From Microvirga sp052115485 (GTDB lineage: Bacteria > Pseudomonadota > Alphaproteobacteria > Rhizobiales > Beijerinckiaceae): a DNA stretch of 64,000 bases. Positions 39,142 to 47,515 of this stretch are shown here, piece by piece. Made by a program: the position numbers and the translations under genes. The stretch's first letter is position 1. Every line of letters begins with the position of its first letter. The DNA is taken from contig NZ_JBFRGU010000009.1 in NCBI RefSeq assembly GCF_052115485.1, positions 9,910-73,909 on the forward strand, read 5' to 3'. The notes under the pieces are model-generated. The model was not told the origin of the DNA. It worked only from the letters and a program-made list of their open reading frames with translations, and did no database searches.

Positions 39142-39382
39142 GGCGTTACTCCCTCCAACGGCGCATCGCGCCTGTGATTGATTGCAGTTTGACGGCTGAC
39201 GGGGATTTCTCAAGAGGTTATGAGGATCGCAATCCTGCCACCTTGGTAGGATTAGTCCTCTTGAGTCTCACCGAGGGTCCCAAAAGACCGTTTGTCTGAC
39301 TTAAGGTCTTGATAACGCGCATGATTTTTCGGAAACAGCATTCGCTTCACCGGATCGTGCTTCAGGGGCTCAAGTATAATTT

Positions 39383-40960
39383 ATGTTCGATCGTCGTCAG
39401 TTTCTTCAGTTCGCAACGGCCACGGCCAGCCTCGCCGCCGCAGGCTTTCCGGTCCCGGCTATGGCGCAGCAGGGTCTGAAGCTCGCCGCTTCATCGGCGT
39501 TCTCCTTCGACGCCTTGAAGAAGCGCGCCCAGGAGATGGCCGGAAGCGCTTATGTCGCGCCCGTCAGCCCCTCCCCGGAGATCCTGAACCAGATCGACTA
39601 CGATGCCCACGGCAAGATCAAGTTCAAGACGGACCTTGCGCTCTGGGCCAAGGGGCCGAGCGAATTCCCGGTCACCTTCTTCCATATGGGCCGCTATTTC
39701 CAGAAGCCGGTGCGCATGCACGTGGTGGAGAAGGGGCAGGCCCGCGAGATCCTCTATGAAGCCGGCTATTTCGACATGCCGACGGACTCGCCTGCCCGCA
39801 AGCTTCCTGAAAATTCCGGCTTTGCCGGTTTCCGCTTCCAGGAGCCCCGGGACGGCAAGCTCGATTGGCGCAAGAACGATTGGGTCGCCTTCCTCGGTGC
39901 ATCCTATTTCCGCGCTATCGGCCAACTCTATCAATACGGCCTCTCGGCCCGCGGCCTAGCGGTCGATGTGGCGGTCTTCGGGAAGAACGAGGAATTCCCG
40001 GATTTCACGAATATCTATTTCGACACACCACAGGCGGGCTCGGACAAGGTGACTGTCTACGCGCTGCTCGACGGCCCGAGCGTCACAGGCGCCTATCGTT
40101 TCGTGATGCAGCGCGCCGCGGCGGTAATCATGGATATCGAGTGCGCGGTTTTCCTGCGCAAGGACGTCAACCGCCTCGGCATCGCGCCGCTGACCTCCAT
40201 GTACTGGTTCTCGGAAACCGCCAAGCCTACCGCCATCGACTGGCGTCCGGAGATTCACGATTCCGATGGTCTTGCCATGTGGACCGGCTCCGGCGAGCGG
40301 ATCTGGCGGCCTCTCAACAACCCTCCGCGCATCATCACTTCGGCTTTCGGCGACCAGAACCCGAAGGGTTTCGGCCTTCTCCAGCGCGACCGGATCTTCG
40401 ATCACTATCTCGACGGCGTCTATTACGACCGCCGTCCGTCCCTCTGGATCGAACCGCAGGGCGGCTGGGGCAAGGGCTCGATCCAGCTCGTCGAAATTCC
40501 CACCGACGACGAGATCCACGACAACATCGTCGCCATGTGGGTTCCCACCGAATCGGCACGGGCCGGACAGAACTTCGAGTTCCGCTATCGCATGCACTGG
40601 TCGGCGGAGGAGCCTTATCCCACCCCGTTGGCGCGCTGCGTCGCCACCCGCTTCGGCAATGGCGGACAGGCCGGGACATCCCGCCCCAAGGGTATCCGTA
40701 AGTTCATGGTGGAGTTCCTGGGCGAGCCCCTGATGCGGCTTCCAGCAGGCGTCATCCCACGTCCGGTTCTCACCTCCTCGCGCGGCGAGTTCTCGAACAT
40801 CCTCACCGAAGCCGTACCGGACGACGTGCCCGGCCACTGGCGGACTCAGTTCGACTTGACCGCGATAGGTTCGGAGCCGGTGGAATTGCGCTGCTTCCTG
40901 CGCAATGGCGAGGAAGTGTTGAGCGAGACCTGGCTCTACCAATACCATTCGACAGCCTGA
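39383..40960 (+). CDS. OpgG/OpgD family glucan biosynthesis protein (copy 1), Tat-exported
   Basis: A 525-residue periplasmic protein. The N terminus DRRQFLQFATATASLAAAGF is a twin-arginine signal ending PAMAQQ. The MdoG domain (about 30-522) has YRSIAF-type blocks such as FPDFTNIYFDTPQAG, APLTSMYWFSE, RPEIHDSDGLAMWTGSGERIWR, and NPKGFGLLQRDRIFDHYLDG. OpgG/OpgD shape osmoregulated periplasmic glucans made by the OpgH glucosyltransferase. No opgH is nearby. A paralogue is at 51547-53100. Tat export resembles OpgD rather than OpgG. Confidence 0.93.
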   Translation: MFDRRQFLQFATATASLAAAGFPVPAMAQQGLKLAASSAFSFDALKKRAQEMAGSAYVAPVSPSPEILNQIDYDAHGKIKFKTDLALWAKGPSEFPVTFFHMGRYFQKPVRMHVVEKGQAREILYEAGYFDMPTDSPARKLPENSGFAGFRFQEPRDGKLDWRKNDWVAFLGASYFRAIGQLYQYGLSARGLAVDVAVFGKNEEFPDFTNIYFDTPQAGSDKVTVYALLDGPSVTGAYRFVMQRAAAVIMDIECAVFLRKDVNRLGIAPLTSMYWFSETAKPTAIDWRPEIHDSDGLAMWTGSGERIWRPLNNPPRIITSAFGDQNPKGFGLLQRDRIFDHYLDGVYYDRRPSLWIEPQGGWGKGSIQLVEIPTDDEIHDNIVAMWVPTESARAGQNFEFRYRMHWSAEEPYPTPLARCVATRFGNGGQAGTSRPKGIRKFMVEFLGEPLMRLPAGVIPRPVLTSSRGEFSNILTEAVPDDVPGHWRTQFDLTAIGSEPVELRCFLRNGEEVLSETWLYQYHSTA

Positions 40961-40997
40961 CGTTGAAAAGCCAACCTTAAAAATACAATCATGAGGT

Positions 40998-41017
40998 GCG
41001 TATAAAATACTGTACGC
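40998..41017. promoter_or_regulatory. Possible operator in front of the zinc locus
   Basis: GCGTA (40998-41002) and TACGC (41013-41017) form an inverted repeat with a TATAAAATAC centre that could hold a -10 box. A second partial dyad, TTCGTAATATTGAA, follows at about 41027. A Zur-type repressor would be expected here, but the match to a known Zur box is weak. Confidence 0.25.
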
Positions 41018-41046
41018 CCCTCCGGTTTCGTAATATTGAAGGTGCC

Positions 41047-41217
41047 ATGTCACATGACGGGCACCACCATCACTTCCACGCTCACGCCCACCCGCCCCGC
41101 GCGGTGGCGATGGCGCCGACCTTTTCGCTGCTGCGGCTCTCAGTCGGGCAACGGCTGATCGGGGTCGCCTTGGCCTTGGGTGTTTTATGGGCGCTCGTCT
41201 TTACGGTTCTCGGTTGA
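41047..41217 (+). CDS. Histidine-rich single-span membrane miniprotein
   Basis: A 56-residue ORF: eight histidines within the first 15 residues (MSHDGHHHHFHAHAH), then LLRLSVGQRLIGVALALGVL as a membrane span to the C terminus. It lies 7 bp before the zinc ABC ATPase gene, on the same strand. The His stretch would bind zinc or another soft metal at one face of the membrane. I do not recognise a named family. A role in delivering or sensing zinc for the transporter is inference. A longer reading from 40996 lacks support. Confidence 0.6.
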   Translation: MSHDGHHHHFHAHAHPPRAVAMAPTFSLLRLSVGQRLIGVALALGVLWALVFTVLG

Positions 41218-41224
41218 GGACACC

Positions 41225-41971
41225 ATGAGCAAGACAGCGATCCGCTTCGACGGACTGACCCTTGGCTATGACCGTCGCCCCGCCGTTCATCATTTGAGCG
41301 GTGAGATCGCCTCCGGCAGTCTCATGGCCATTGTCGGCCCGAACGGGGCCGGCAAATCGACCCTGTTGAAAGGCATTGTGGGAACACTTCGCCCCTTGGG
41401 TGGCCGCATCGACGTGTCGATGGATGCGCGCAGCCGCATCGCCTATCTGCCGCAGGCCGCCGATATCGACCGCACCTTCCCGGTTTCCGTCTACGACATC
41501 GTCGCCATGGGTCTGTGGTTCCGCACCGGCCTCTTCGGCGGGATCGGCGCGAAAAACAGGACGAAGATCGAGGAAGCTCTTTCCGCCGTCGGCCTCATCG
41601 GTTTCGAGCGCCGTCCGATCTCCACCCTCTCGGGCGGCCAGATGCAGCGTGCCCTGTTCGCGCGCCTTCTGATTCAGGACGCGCCCGTTATTCTCCTCGA
41701 CGAACCTTTCACCGCCATCGACGAGAAGACGACTTCCGACCTGCTCGGCCTCGTTCGGCGCTGGCACCACGAGAAGCGCACTGTCGTCGCCGTGCTGCAC
41801 GATCTCGATGTGGTTCGACGCGTCTTTCCCGAGACGCTTCTCATCGCGCGCGAACCTGTCGCCTGGGGCGAGACGAAGGGCGTGTTGAGCGCCGAGAACC
41901 TCTTGAGAGCGCGCAGCATGGTCGAGGCCTATGACCCGCACGCGGAAGCCTGCAACCGCAACGCCGCCTGA
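41225..41971 (+). CDS. znuC: Zinc/manganese ABC transporter ATP-binding protein
   Basis: A 248-residue ABC ATPase. Walker A GPNGAGKST (about 38-46), Q-loop YLPQAADID, signature LSGGQMQRALFARLL (about 137-151), Walker B VILLDEPFTAID (about 156-167) and the switch His in VAVLHDLD. It belongs to the metal-chelate (ZnuC/MntB/AztA) group. The start at 41225 is 8 bp after the miniprotein stop and follows GAGGA. Permease and binding protein follow, so the operon imports a divalent metal, most likely zinc given the neighbours. Confidence 0.9.
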   Translation: MSKTAIRFDGLTLGYDRRPAVHHLSGEIASGSLMAIVGPNGAGKSTLLKGIVGTLRPLGGRIDVSMDARSRIAYLPQAADIDRTFPVSVYDIVAMGLWFRTGLFGGIGAKNRTKIEEALSAVGLIGFERRPISTLSGGQMQRALFARLLIQDAPVILLDEPFTAIDEKTTSDLLGLVRRWHHEKRTVVAVLHDLDVVRRVFPETLLIAREPVAWGETKGVLSAENLLRARSMVEAYDPHAEACNRNAA

Positions 41972-42010
41972 TTTTTTCGCAAAGCCGCTCTGAAGGCAAA
42001 AGCCGCGATC

Positions 42011-42877
42011 ATGTTCGATCTTTTCATCGCTCCGTTTTCCGAATTCGAGTTCATGCAACGCGCGCTCATTGGCTCCATTGCCATTGCGCTTGGCGGCGGG
42101 CCAGTCGGCGTCTTTCTGATGTTGCGGCGCATGAGCCTGACCGGCGATGCGATGGCGCATGCCATCCTGCCGGGTGCAGCTTTCGGATATCTGATCGCAG
42201 GCCTGTCGCTTCCAGCCATGACGATCGGCGGATTGATCGCGGGCGTTGTCGTCGCCATGGCGGCGGGCCTCGTCTCGCGGCTCACTTCATTGAAGGAAGA
42301 TGCGTCGCTCGCAGCGTTCTATCTTCTCTCGCTTGCGCTCGGCGTGACCATCGTGTCGCTGCGCGGTTCGAACGTCGATCTGCTGCACGTGCTCTTCGGT
42401 ACCGTGCTCGCGCTCGACGACAACACGCTTCTGCTGCTCGCCTCGATTTCATCGATCACGTTGGTCGCATTGGCAGTGCTCTATCGCCCGCTCGTGCTCG
42501 AATGCGTCGATCCGACTTTCCTGCGCTCGGTGAGCCGTGCCGGCACACCGACCCATCTCATTTTCCTCGGTCTCGTCGTAATGAATCTCGTCGGCGGATT
42601 TCACGCACTCGGCACGCTTCTCGCCGTCGGCATGATGATGCTACCCGCCGCCGCCGCGCGCTTCTGGAGCGAGGACATCACTCTCATGATGATCTCATCC
42701 GTCGTCGTCGGCATGGTGTCGGGGGTCGGTGGATTATTGTTGTCCTTCCACGCCGAGTTGCCCGCCGGGCCCGCCATCATTCTCGTGGCCGGCGGACTCT
42801 ACGTCTTCTCCCTCGTCTTCGGGCGTGAGGGCGGTTTGTTGTGGCTGATCATGCCCGGCAAGCATCTCGAAGCCTGA
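42011..42877 (+). CDS. znuB: Zinc/manganese ABC transporter permease
   Basis: A 288-residue inner-membrane protein of the ABC-3 family with about eight or nine membrane spans. Conserved blocks are LRRMSLTGDAMAHAILPGAAFGYL (about 38-61, the EAA-like coupling region at its end), SLALGVTIVSL and NLVGGFHALGTLLAVGMMMLPAAAAR. It is encoded 39 bp after the ATPase and 27 bp before the binding protein and forms the membrane channel of this importer. Confidence 0.92.
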   Translation: MFDLFIAPFSEFEFMQRALIGSIAIALGGGPVGVFLMLRRMSLTGDAMAHAILPGAAFGYLIAGLSLPAMTIGGLIAGVVVAMAAGLVSRLTSLKEDASLAAFYLLSLALGVTIVSLRGSNVDLLHVLFGTVLALDDNTLLLLASISSITLVALAVLYRPLVLECVDPTFLRSVSRAGTPTHLIFLGLVVMNLVGGFHALGTLLAVGMMMLPAAAARFWSEDITLMMISSVVVGMVSGVGGLLLSFHAELPAGPAIILVAGGLYVFSLVFGREGGLLWLIMPGKHLEA

Positions 42878-42904
42878 TTCCTCTCAAGTCAAAAAGGAAC
42901 CGCG

Positions 42905-43843
42905 ATGTCGTTCAAACGCATCATCACAGCCTCCCTTTTGGGATTCTCCATCCTCACCGGTTCCTGCCTCAATGCAACGGCCCAGAGCACCGACAAGCTC
43001 AAGGTCGTCGTGACCTTCTCGATTCTCGGCGATCTCGTGCGCAACGTGGGCGGCGAGCGCACCGAAGTGACGAACCTCGTCGGCCCCAATGGCGATGCGC
43101 ACGTCTATGCCCCGACGCCCGCCGACGGACGTCGCCTGAACGAGGCAAAAGTCGTCTTCGCCAACGGCCTGAAATTCGAGGGCTGGATCAACCGCCTGAT
43201 CAAATCGTCCGGCACCAAGGCCGCCGTGATCGAAGCTGCGAAAGGCGTGAAGCCCCTCGCCGGCGAAGATGAGCACGGCCACGACGCCAAGAAGGGTCAT
43301 AGTCACGACCACAGCGCCTTCGATCCCCACGCTTGGCAGAACGTCGCCAATGCCGAAATCTATGTGGCGAACATCCGCGACGCCCTCGTTGCCGCCGATC
43401 CCGCAGGAAAGGCGACTTATGAGGCAAACGCTGCCGATTATCTGAAAAAGCTTCAGACTCTGGACGGCGAGATCAAGGCGCTCGTGGATAAAATCCCAAC
43501 TGAGCGGCGCAGGATCATCACCTCGCACGACGCCTTCCGCTATTTCGAGGCCGCTTACCGCATCGATTTCATCGCACCGCAGGGCGTCTCGACCGATGCG
43601 GAGGCGTCCGCGAAGGACGTCGCCAAGATCATCAAGCAGATCAAGGCCGACAAGATCACCGCGATCTTCGTGGAGAACATATCAGACCCGCGCCTGATGG
43701 ACCGCATCGCCAAGGAAACCGGGGCTAAGATCGGCGAGCCGGTCTTCTCCGACGCATTGTCCGACGCGAGCGGCCCGGCAGGGACTTACATTGATATGAT
43801 GCGACACAATATAAGGGCCTTCAGCACGGCCCTTTCGAGCTGA
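42905..43843 (+). CDS. znuA: Zinc ABC transporter periplasmic binding protein
   Basis: A 312-residue cluster A-I binding protein. Signal peptide about 1-27 (ending NATAQ), then KVVVTFSILGDLVRNVGGERTEV, GPNGDAHVYAPTPAD (metal His), a His/acid loop DEHGHDAKKGHSHDH (about 123-137), FDPHAWQNVANA and SHDAFRYF with further ligand histidines. The His-rich loop is typical of zinc rather than manganese members. It is the last gene of the transporter operon and is followed directly by a palindromic repeat. Confidence 0.92.
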   Translation: MSFKRIITASLLGFSILTGSCLNATAQSTDKLKVVVTFSILGDLVRNVGGERTEVTNLVGPNGDAHVYAPTPADGRRLNEAKVVFANGLKFEGWINRLIKSSGTKAAVIEAAKGVKPLAGEDEHGHDAKKGHSHDHSAFDPHAWQNVANAEIYVANIRDALVAADPAGKATYEANAADYLKKLQTLDGEIKALVDKIPTERRRIITSHDAFRYFEAAYRIDFIAPQGVSTDAEASAKDVAKIIKQIKADKITAIFVENISDPRLMDRIAKETGAKIGEPVFSDALSDASGPAGTYIDMMRHNIRAFSTALSS

Positions 43844-43845
43844 GC

Positions 43846-43980
43846 TATACCACCCTCCCCTTGAGGGGGAGGGTCGCGAGCATCGCGAGCGGGGTGGGGT
43901 GGCAACGCGACCTCATCCAGCCGGGTGTTTCCACCCCACCCCGGCCTTTTGGCCGACCCTCCCCCTCAAGGGGAGGGTAT
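43846..43980. repeat. Large palindromic intergenic element after znuA
   Basis: Nested imperfect inverted repeats: CCCTCCCCTTGAGGGGGAGGGTCG on the left is matched by CGACCCTCCCCCTCAAGGGGAGGGTATA on the right (43954-43980), and the inner GGGTGGGGTGG by CCACCCCACCCC. The whole folds into one long arm of about 135 bp. Dispersed elements of this type are common in Rhizobiales. It separates znuA from the COG0523 gene and probably limits read-through. Confidence 0.85.
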
Positions 43981-43999
43981 AAGTTGCGGAATGTTTTTC

Positions 44000-44962
44000 A
44001 TGTCCGACAAGATCCCTGTCACGGTTCTCACTGGCTATCTCGGCGCGGGCAAGACCACGCTGCTCAACCGCATTCTCACCGAGCCGCACGGCAAGCGCTA
44101 TGCGGTGATCGTGAATGAATTCGGCGAAATCGGCATCGACAACGAGCTCATCGTCGGCGCGGACGAGGAAGTGTTCGAGATGAACAACGGGTGCATCTGC
44201 TGCACCGTGCGCGGCGATCTGATCCGCATTCTCGACGGTCTGATGAAGCGCAAAGGCAAGTTTGACGCCATCATCGTCGAGACCACTGGCCTCGCCGATC
44301 CGGCACCGGTCGCGCAGACCTTCTTCATGGATCAGGATGTATCGGACGCGGCTCGCCTCGATGCGGTCGTGACGGTCGCCGACGCCAAGTGGCTCTCCGA
44401 GCGCTTGAAGGATGCGCCGGAAGCCAAAAGCCAGATCGCCTTCGCCGACGTCATCATTCTCAACAAGATCGATCTCGTGTCGGAGAAGGAGTTGGATGAG
44501 GTCGAGGCACACATTCGCGCCATCAATCCCTACGCCAAGCTTCATCGCACGAAAAACTGCTCTCTGCCGATCTCGGAAGTGCTGGAGCGCAACGCCTTCG
44601 ATCTGGAGCGCATCATCGAACTCGAGCCCGACTTTCTCGAGGAGGGCCATCACCATCATCATGACGAGGAGATGCAATCTCTCTCCGTGAAGCTCGATGG
44701 CGAAGTCGACCCGGAAAAGTTCATGCCATGGATTTCGAATCTCACCCAGGTGGAGGGGCCGAACATCCTGCGCTGCAAGGGCATCGTCGCGTTCCCGAAC
44801 GAGCCGAAGCGCTTCGTGTTCCAGGGTGTCCACATGATCCTCGACGGCGACGTTCAGGACGATTGGAAGCCCGGACAGAAGCGGGATTCGAAAGTCGTCT
44901 TCATCGGGCGGGATCTGAACGAAAAAGCCATCCGCGAAGGGTTTTTGGCCTGCGCGGCGTAA
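44000..44962 (+). CDS. COG0523 (CobW/ZigA-like) metallochaperone GTPase
   Basis: A 320-residue G3E GTPase. Walker A GYLGAGKTT (12-20), metal motif CICC (65-68), Walker B region IIVETTGLADPAP (91-103), NKID (155-158), a His loop EEGHHHHHDEE (214-224) and the CobW C-terminal domain (about 228-318). COG0523 proteins load zinc into client enzymes under zinc shortage, and some serve cobalamin synthesis. With a Znu operon just upstream, the zinc role is more likely. ATG 44000 is preferred; 43991 is possible. GTG 43925 falls in the repeat and is rejected. Confidence 0.9.
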   Translation: MSDKIPVTVLTGYLGAGKTTLLNRILTEPHGKRYAVIVNEFGEIGIDNELIVGADEEVFEMNNGCICCTVRGDLIRILDGLMKRKGKFDAIIVETTGLADPAPVAQTFFMDQDVSDAARLDAVVTVADAKWLSERLKDAPEAKSQIAFADVIILNKIDLVSEKELDEVEAHIRAINPYAKLHRTKNCSLPISEVLERNAFDLERIIELEPDFLEEGHHHHHDEEMQSLSVKLDGEVDPEKFMPWISNLTQVEGPNILRCKGIVAFPNEPKRFVFQGVHMILDGDVQDDWKPGQKRDSKVVFIGRDLNEKAIREGFLACAA

Positions 44963-44970
44963 TCCGCCAC

Positions 44971-45066
44971 GTCATCCCGGGGCCGCGTAGCGGAACCCGG
45001 GATCGTTTGCCGCGTGAGGCGCTCTTCTCGTCACCCGATCCCGGATCGCCCTTGGCGTCCGGGATG
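44971..45066. repeat. REP-like repeat cluster between the GTPase and WD40 genes
   Basis: GTCATCCCGG...CCCGGGATC (44971-45004), akin to the element at 29587, followed by ATCCCGGA (45038-45045) / TCCGGGAT (45058-45065). The two hairpins lie within an intergenic gap of 174 bp. Confidence 0.7.
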
Positions 45067-45136
45067 CCGAGAAGGAAGCCTTGTTCCTCTCCTTAGAACC
45101 TGTGCTATTGGCTCCCCATTCAAAGGGATCGCCTGA

Positions 45137-46144
45137 ATGACCGCTGGAACTGCTCCGTCGCTCACCGAGAACGTCACTATCATCAATGCGGGCGCGCATG
45201 TCACCGGCCTCGGCTGGCTGAAAGGCACGGCTGCTTTCGCCTTGGCAGATGGCGGCGTGCTGTTGGCGAAGGATGGCGAGACGCACCGGATCGAAGCCCA
45301 CCACGACAGCGGCATTCTCGTCGCTGTCACGGATGGCGAGCGCCTTCTCACGGGCGGCGATGATGGCCGTGTCGCCGTCACCGGCCCGGACGGTTCGTCC
45401 AAGACCTTGGCGGAGACCAAAGGCGCCTGGATCGATTCGCTTTGCGTGCATCCGGGCGGCGCTTTCGCCTATGCCGCCGGCAAGCGCGTCATCGCCCGCG
45501 ACGACAAGGGCAAGGAGAAGCTTCTCGAAGTCCCCTCGACCGCGCGCGGCATCGCTTTCGCGCCGAAGGGCTACCGGCTCGCGATCTCGCACTACAACGG
45601 CGCGACCTTGTGGTTCCCCAACATCGAGGCGAAGCCGGAATCCCTTGAATGGAAGGGCTCCCATCTCGACATCACCTGGTCGCCGGACGCGCGCTTCATC
45701 GTCACCTCCATGCAGGAGAACGCCCTGCATGGCTGGCGTCTGGTGCCCGACAAAGGCCATATGCGGATGAGCGGCTATCCGTCGAAGACGCGCTCGCTCT
45801 CCTGGTCCGCTGACGGCAAATGGCTCGCCACCTCGGGTGCGGAAGCGGCCATCGTCTGGCCCTTCGAATCGAAGGAAGGCCCGATGGGCAAAGCGCCGCG
45901 CGAATGCGGCGTGCGCGCCGCCAAGGTCAGCCGGGTTGCGTTTCATCCCAATGTTTACGTGCTCGCCGTCGGCTATGAGGATGGCTGCATTCTCCTGATC
46001 CGCATGAACGACGCGTCCGAGTTGCTGGTTCGCCCAGCGGTCAAGGGGAGCGGCATCACGGCGCTTGTCTGGGACAAGCCCGGCAAACGCCTCGCCTTCG
46101 GCTGCGAAGACGGGCAGGCCGGCATTCTGACGCTTCCGACCTGA
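45137..46144 (+). CDS. WD40-repeat beta-propeller protein
   Basis: A 335-residue protein without a signal peptide. Repeating blades about 40 residues long are visible, for example LLTGGDDGRVAVTGPDG, FAYAAGKRVIARDDKG, LDITWSPDARFIVTSMQENALHGW, TRSLSWSADGKWLATSG and VLAVGYEDGCILLIRMND. This is compatible with a seven-bladed propeller that acts as a docking platform. It follows the COG0523 GTPase and overlaps no gene; the small Cys protein starts 9 bp later. It is unlike the exported zinc chaperone AztD in lacking export signals. Function is unknown. Confidence 0.85.
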   Translation: MTAGTAPSLTENVTIINAGAHVTGLGWLKGTAAFALADGGVLLAKDGETHRIEAHHDSGILVAVTDGERLLTGGDDGRVAVTGPDGSSKTLAETKGAWIDSLCVHPGGAFAYAAGKRVIARDDKGKEKLLEVPSTARGIAFAPKGYRLAISHYNGATLWFPNIEAKPESLEWKGSHLDITWSPDARFIVTSMQENALHGWRLVPDKGHMRMSGYPSKTRSLSWSADGKWLATSGAEAAIVWPFESKEGPMGKAPRECGVRAAKVSRVAFHPNVYVLAVGYEDGCILLIRMNDASELLVRPAVKGSGITALVWDKPGKRLAFGCEDGQAGILTLPT

Positions 46145-46152
46145 GGGGACGC

Positions 46153-46431
46153 ATGGCGCGGTTCGGAGCATTCCTGAAAGGTGCACTCGGCTCATCGAAG
46201 CCGAACCGGGATGTGGCCGAGCGCGTGAAGCAATGGTCACGCGCGGCACTCGGCGGCTCCCCGGACATCGCTTTCGCCGTCAACGAAATCGCCTGCACCG
46301 ATCCCGCCTGTCCCGGCGTGGAGACCATCATCCTCGTGATGGAACCCGGCGTGAAGACGCGCGCCTGCAAGATCGGCGAGATGCTTGAGGATGTGACAGA
46401 AGAGGATGTGCTGAAAGCTCTTCAGTCCTAA
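46153..46431 (+). CDS. Small conserved protein with a CxxxxC segment
   Basis: A 92-residue soluble protein. Core: VNEIACTDPACPGVETIILV followed by GVKTRACKIGEMLEDVTEED. Three cysteines (about 48, 53 and 72) could bind a metal or form a disulfide. It starts 8 bp after the WD40 gene behind GAGGGGA, so the two are almost surely co-transcribed. I recall similar small proteins paired with this WD40 gene in other Rhizobiales but know no function. Confidence 0.75.
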   Translation: MARFGAFLKGALGSSKPNRDVAERVKQWSRAALGGSPDIAFAVNEIACTDPACPGVETIILVMEPGVKTRACKIGEMLEDVTEEDVLKALQS

Positions 46432-46483
46432 AGCGAAATCCGTCAGAGTATCCGCCCCGGATCGTGCGCAAAGGGAGCCCGGC

Positions 46484-46999
46484 TTGTCTCGAACCTTACG
46501 CATCATCGCTTTCGGATGTGGGCTCATCGGCGCGGGCATCGCCTCGCAAGGCCCCGAATTCAGCCAACAATACCGCCAGCGCCTCGGTGGCGCCGTCGAC
46601 GAGTTGAACCGCATTATCGACCACTTCGATCAGAATGCAGCCTCGCATGGGGAAGCGCGGGACCAGTCCATCGCGCGGTTGCGCAACAACCCGGACAAGC
46701 TCGTCAGCGAGCAGGGCGAAGCCATGCAAGCCAATGTGGAAAGATTGGGGAATCTCGATGCGCAACGCCGGGCCATGGCGCAGGCGGGATCGTTCTCCCG
46801 CATCTTCGTCATGGTTCGTGAAGGCGACGTGGATGTGATGCGCGCGGCCTATGCCGATTTCGAACCGGCCGTCCCGATCACGCAAGAGGGCGTCGTGTCG
46901 GCGGCCTCCGGCTTCATCATCGTCTGGGGTGGCGTTTTGGTGCTGGCCGGTTTCGTGCGCGGCCTCTTCAGGTCTCAATCACGCACGGCGGCAGCATAG
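46484..46999 (+). CDS. DUF2937 family membrane protein
   Basis: A 171-residue protein with a membrane segment at each end (about 5-21 and 137-160) and a periplasmic or cytoplasmic helical middle. The motif IASQGPEFSQQYRQRLGGAVDEL (about 19-41) is the family signature. Function is unknown. The start is a TTG (46484) preceded by AAAGGGAG. It lies 52 bp after the small Cys protein on the same strand and may be part of that transcript. Confidence 0.82.
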   Translation: MSRTLRIIAFGCGLIGAGIASQGPEFSQQYRQRLGGAVDELNRIIDHFDQNAASHGEARDQSIARLRNNPDKLVSEQGEAMQANVERLGNLDAQRRAMAQAGSFSRIFVMVREGDVDVMRAAYADFEPAVPITQEGVVSAASGFIIVWGGVLVLAGFVRGLFRSQSRTAAA

Positions 47000-47338
47000 T
47001 CAGGCTTCGCTCGCAGGCTTTCCCGCAAGCACGACGTAAAATCCCAATCCGTCCTGCATCGGCAACGTTTGCAGTCGCTCGATCCAGCCACGTTTCTTGG
47101 CTTCTAGGAGCGCCTTTCCGACCGGCTGAAAGAGCGTCTCGCCACCGCCTTCGGCTGGCGGCTGGATGAGGATCGCAACCGATTTCGACTGCGCGAAGCG
47201 GCTGCGCTCCAGCATATCCTGCAAGGAGGCCGCCGCCTGCTCGCGGGAGGCGTTGCGCAGATCAAGCACCGATTCAGCATCCACAAGCCCAAGCGAACCG
47301 TGCAGCTTTTGTGCGTAGAATTCCTCGAAATGCGGCAT
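47000..47338 (-). CDS. Hypothetical protein, possibly Smr-like fold
   Basis: A 112-residue soluble protein. The pattern SVLDLRNASREQAAASLQDM, then a strand SVAILIQPPAEGGG and a final GLGFYVVLAGKP recall the LDLR...G.G..VVL layout of Smr nuclease domains, but the family TxxG motif is not evident, so this is a weak analogy. I do not assign a function. The ATG at 47338 (MPHFEEFY) is preferred, because the longer frame starts inside a dispersed repeat. It lies downstream of homospermidine synthase, separated by that repeat, and converges with DUF2937. Confidence 0.6.
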   Translation of the reverse strand: MPHFEEFYAQKLHGSLGLVDAESVLDLRNASREQAAASLQDMLERSRFAQSKSVAILIQPPAEGGGETLFQPVGKALLEAKKRGWIERLQTLPMQDGLGFYVVLAGKPASEA

Positions 47339-47356
47339 TGCGCGCTCTCTCTTTCC

Positions 47357-47503
47357 GTCATGCCCGTGCTCGTCCCGGGCATCCACGCCTTTTTAGCCGC
47401 AAAGGCTGGAAGACGTGGATGGCCGGAAGTCGGCTGTTGCCGACCTCCGCGTTGAAAAACCGAAGTCGGAAACATCCGACTCCGGCTCAAGGCCGGCCAT
47501 GAC
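47357..47503. repeat. Palindromic dispersed repeat between hss and the 112-residue gene
   Basis: Begins GTCATGCCCG and ends GGCCGGCCATGAC, with inner parts CCCGGGCATCCACGCC / GACGTGGATGGCC and two AGTCGG-type hairpins. This is the common GTCATGCCCGGGC element of Rhizobiales. It overlaps no gene if the shorter start is used for the 112-residue protein. Confidence 0.75.
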
Positions 47504-47515
47504 GAGGACCGTGTC

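Noticed and set aside
43925..43999. GTG start for the COG0523 GTPase
   Set aside because: It would translate the palindromic repeat; the protein family begins at IPVTVLTGYLGAGKTT, a few residues after the ATG at 44000.
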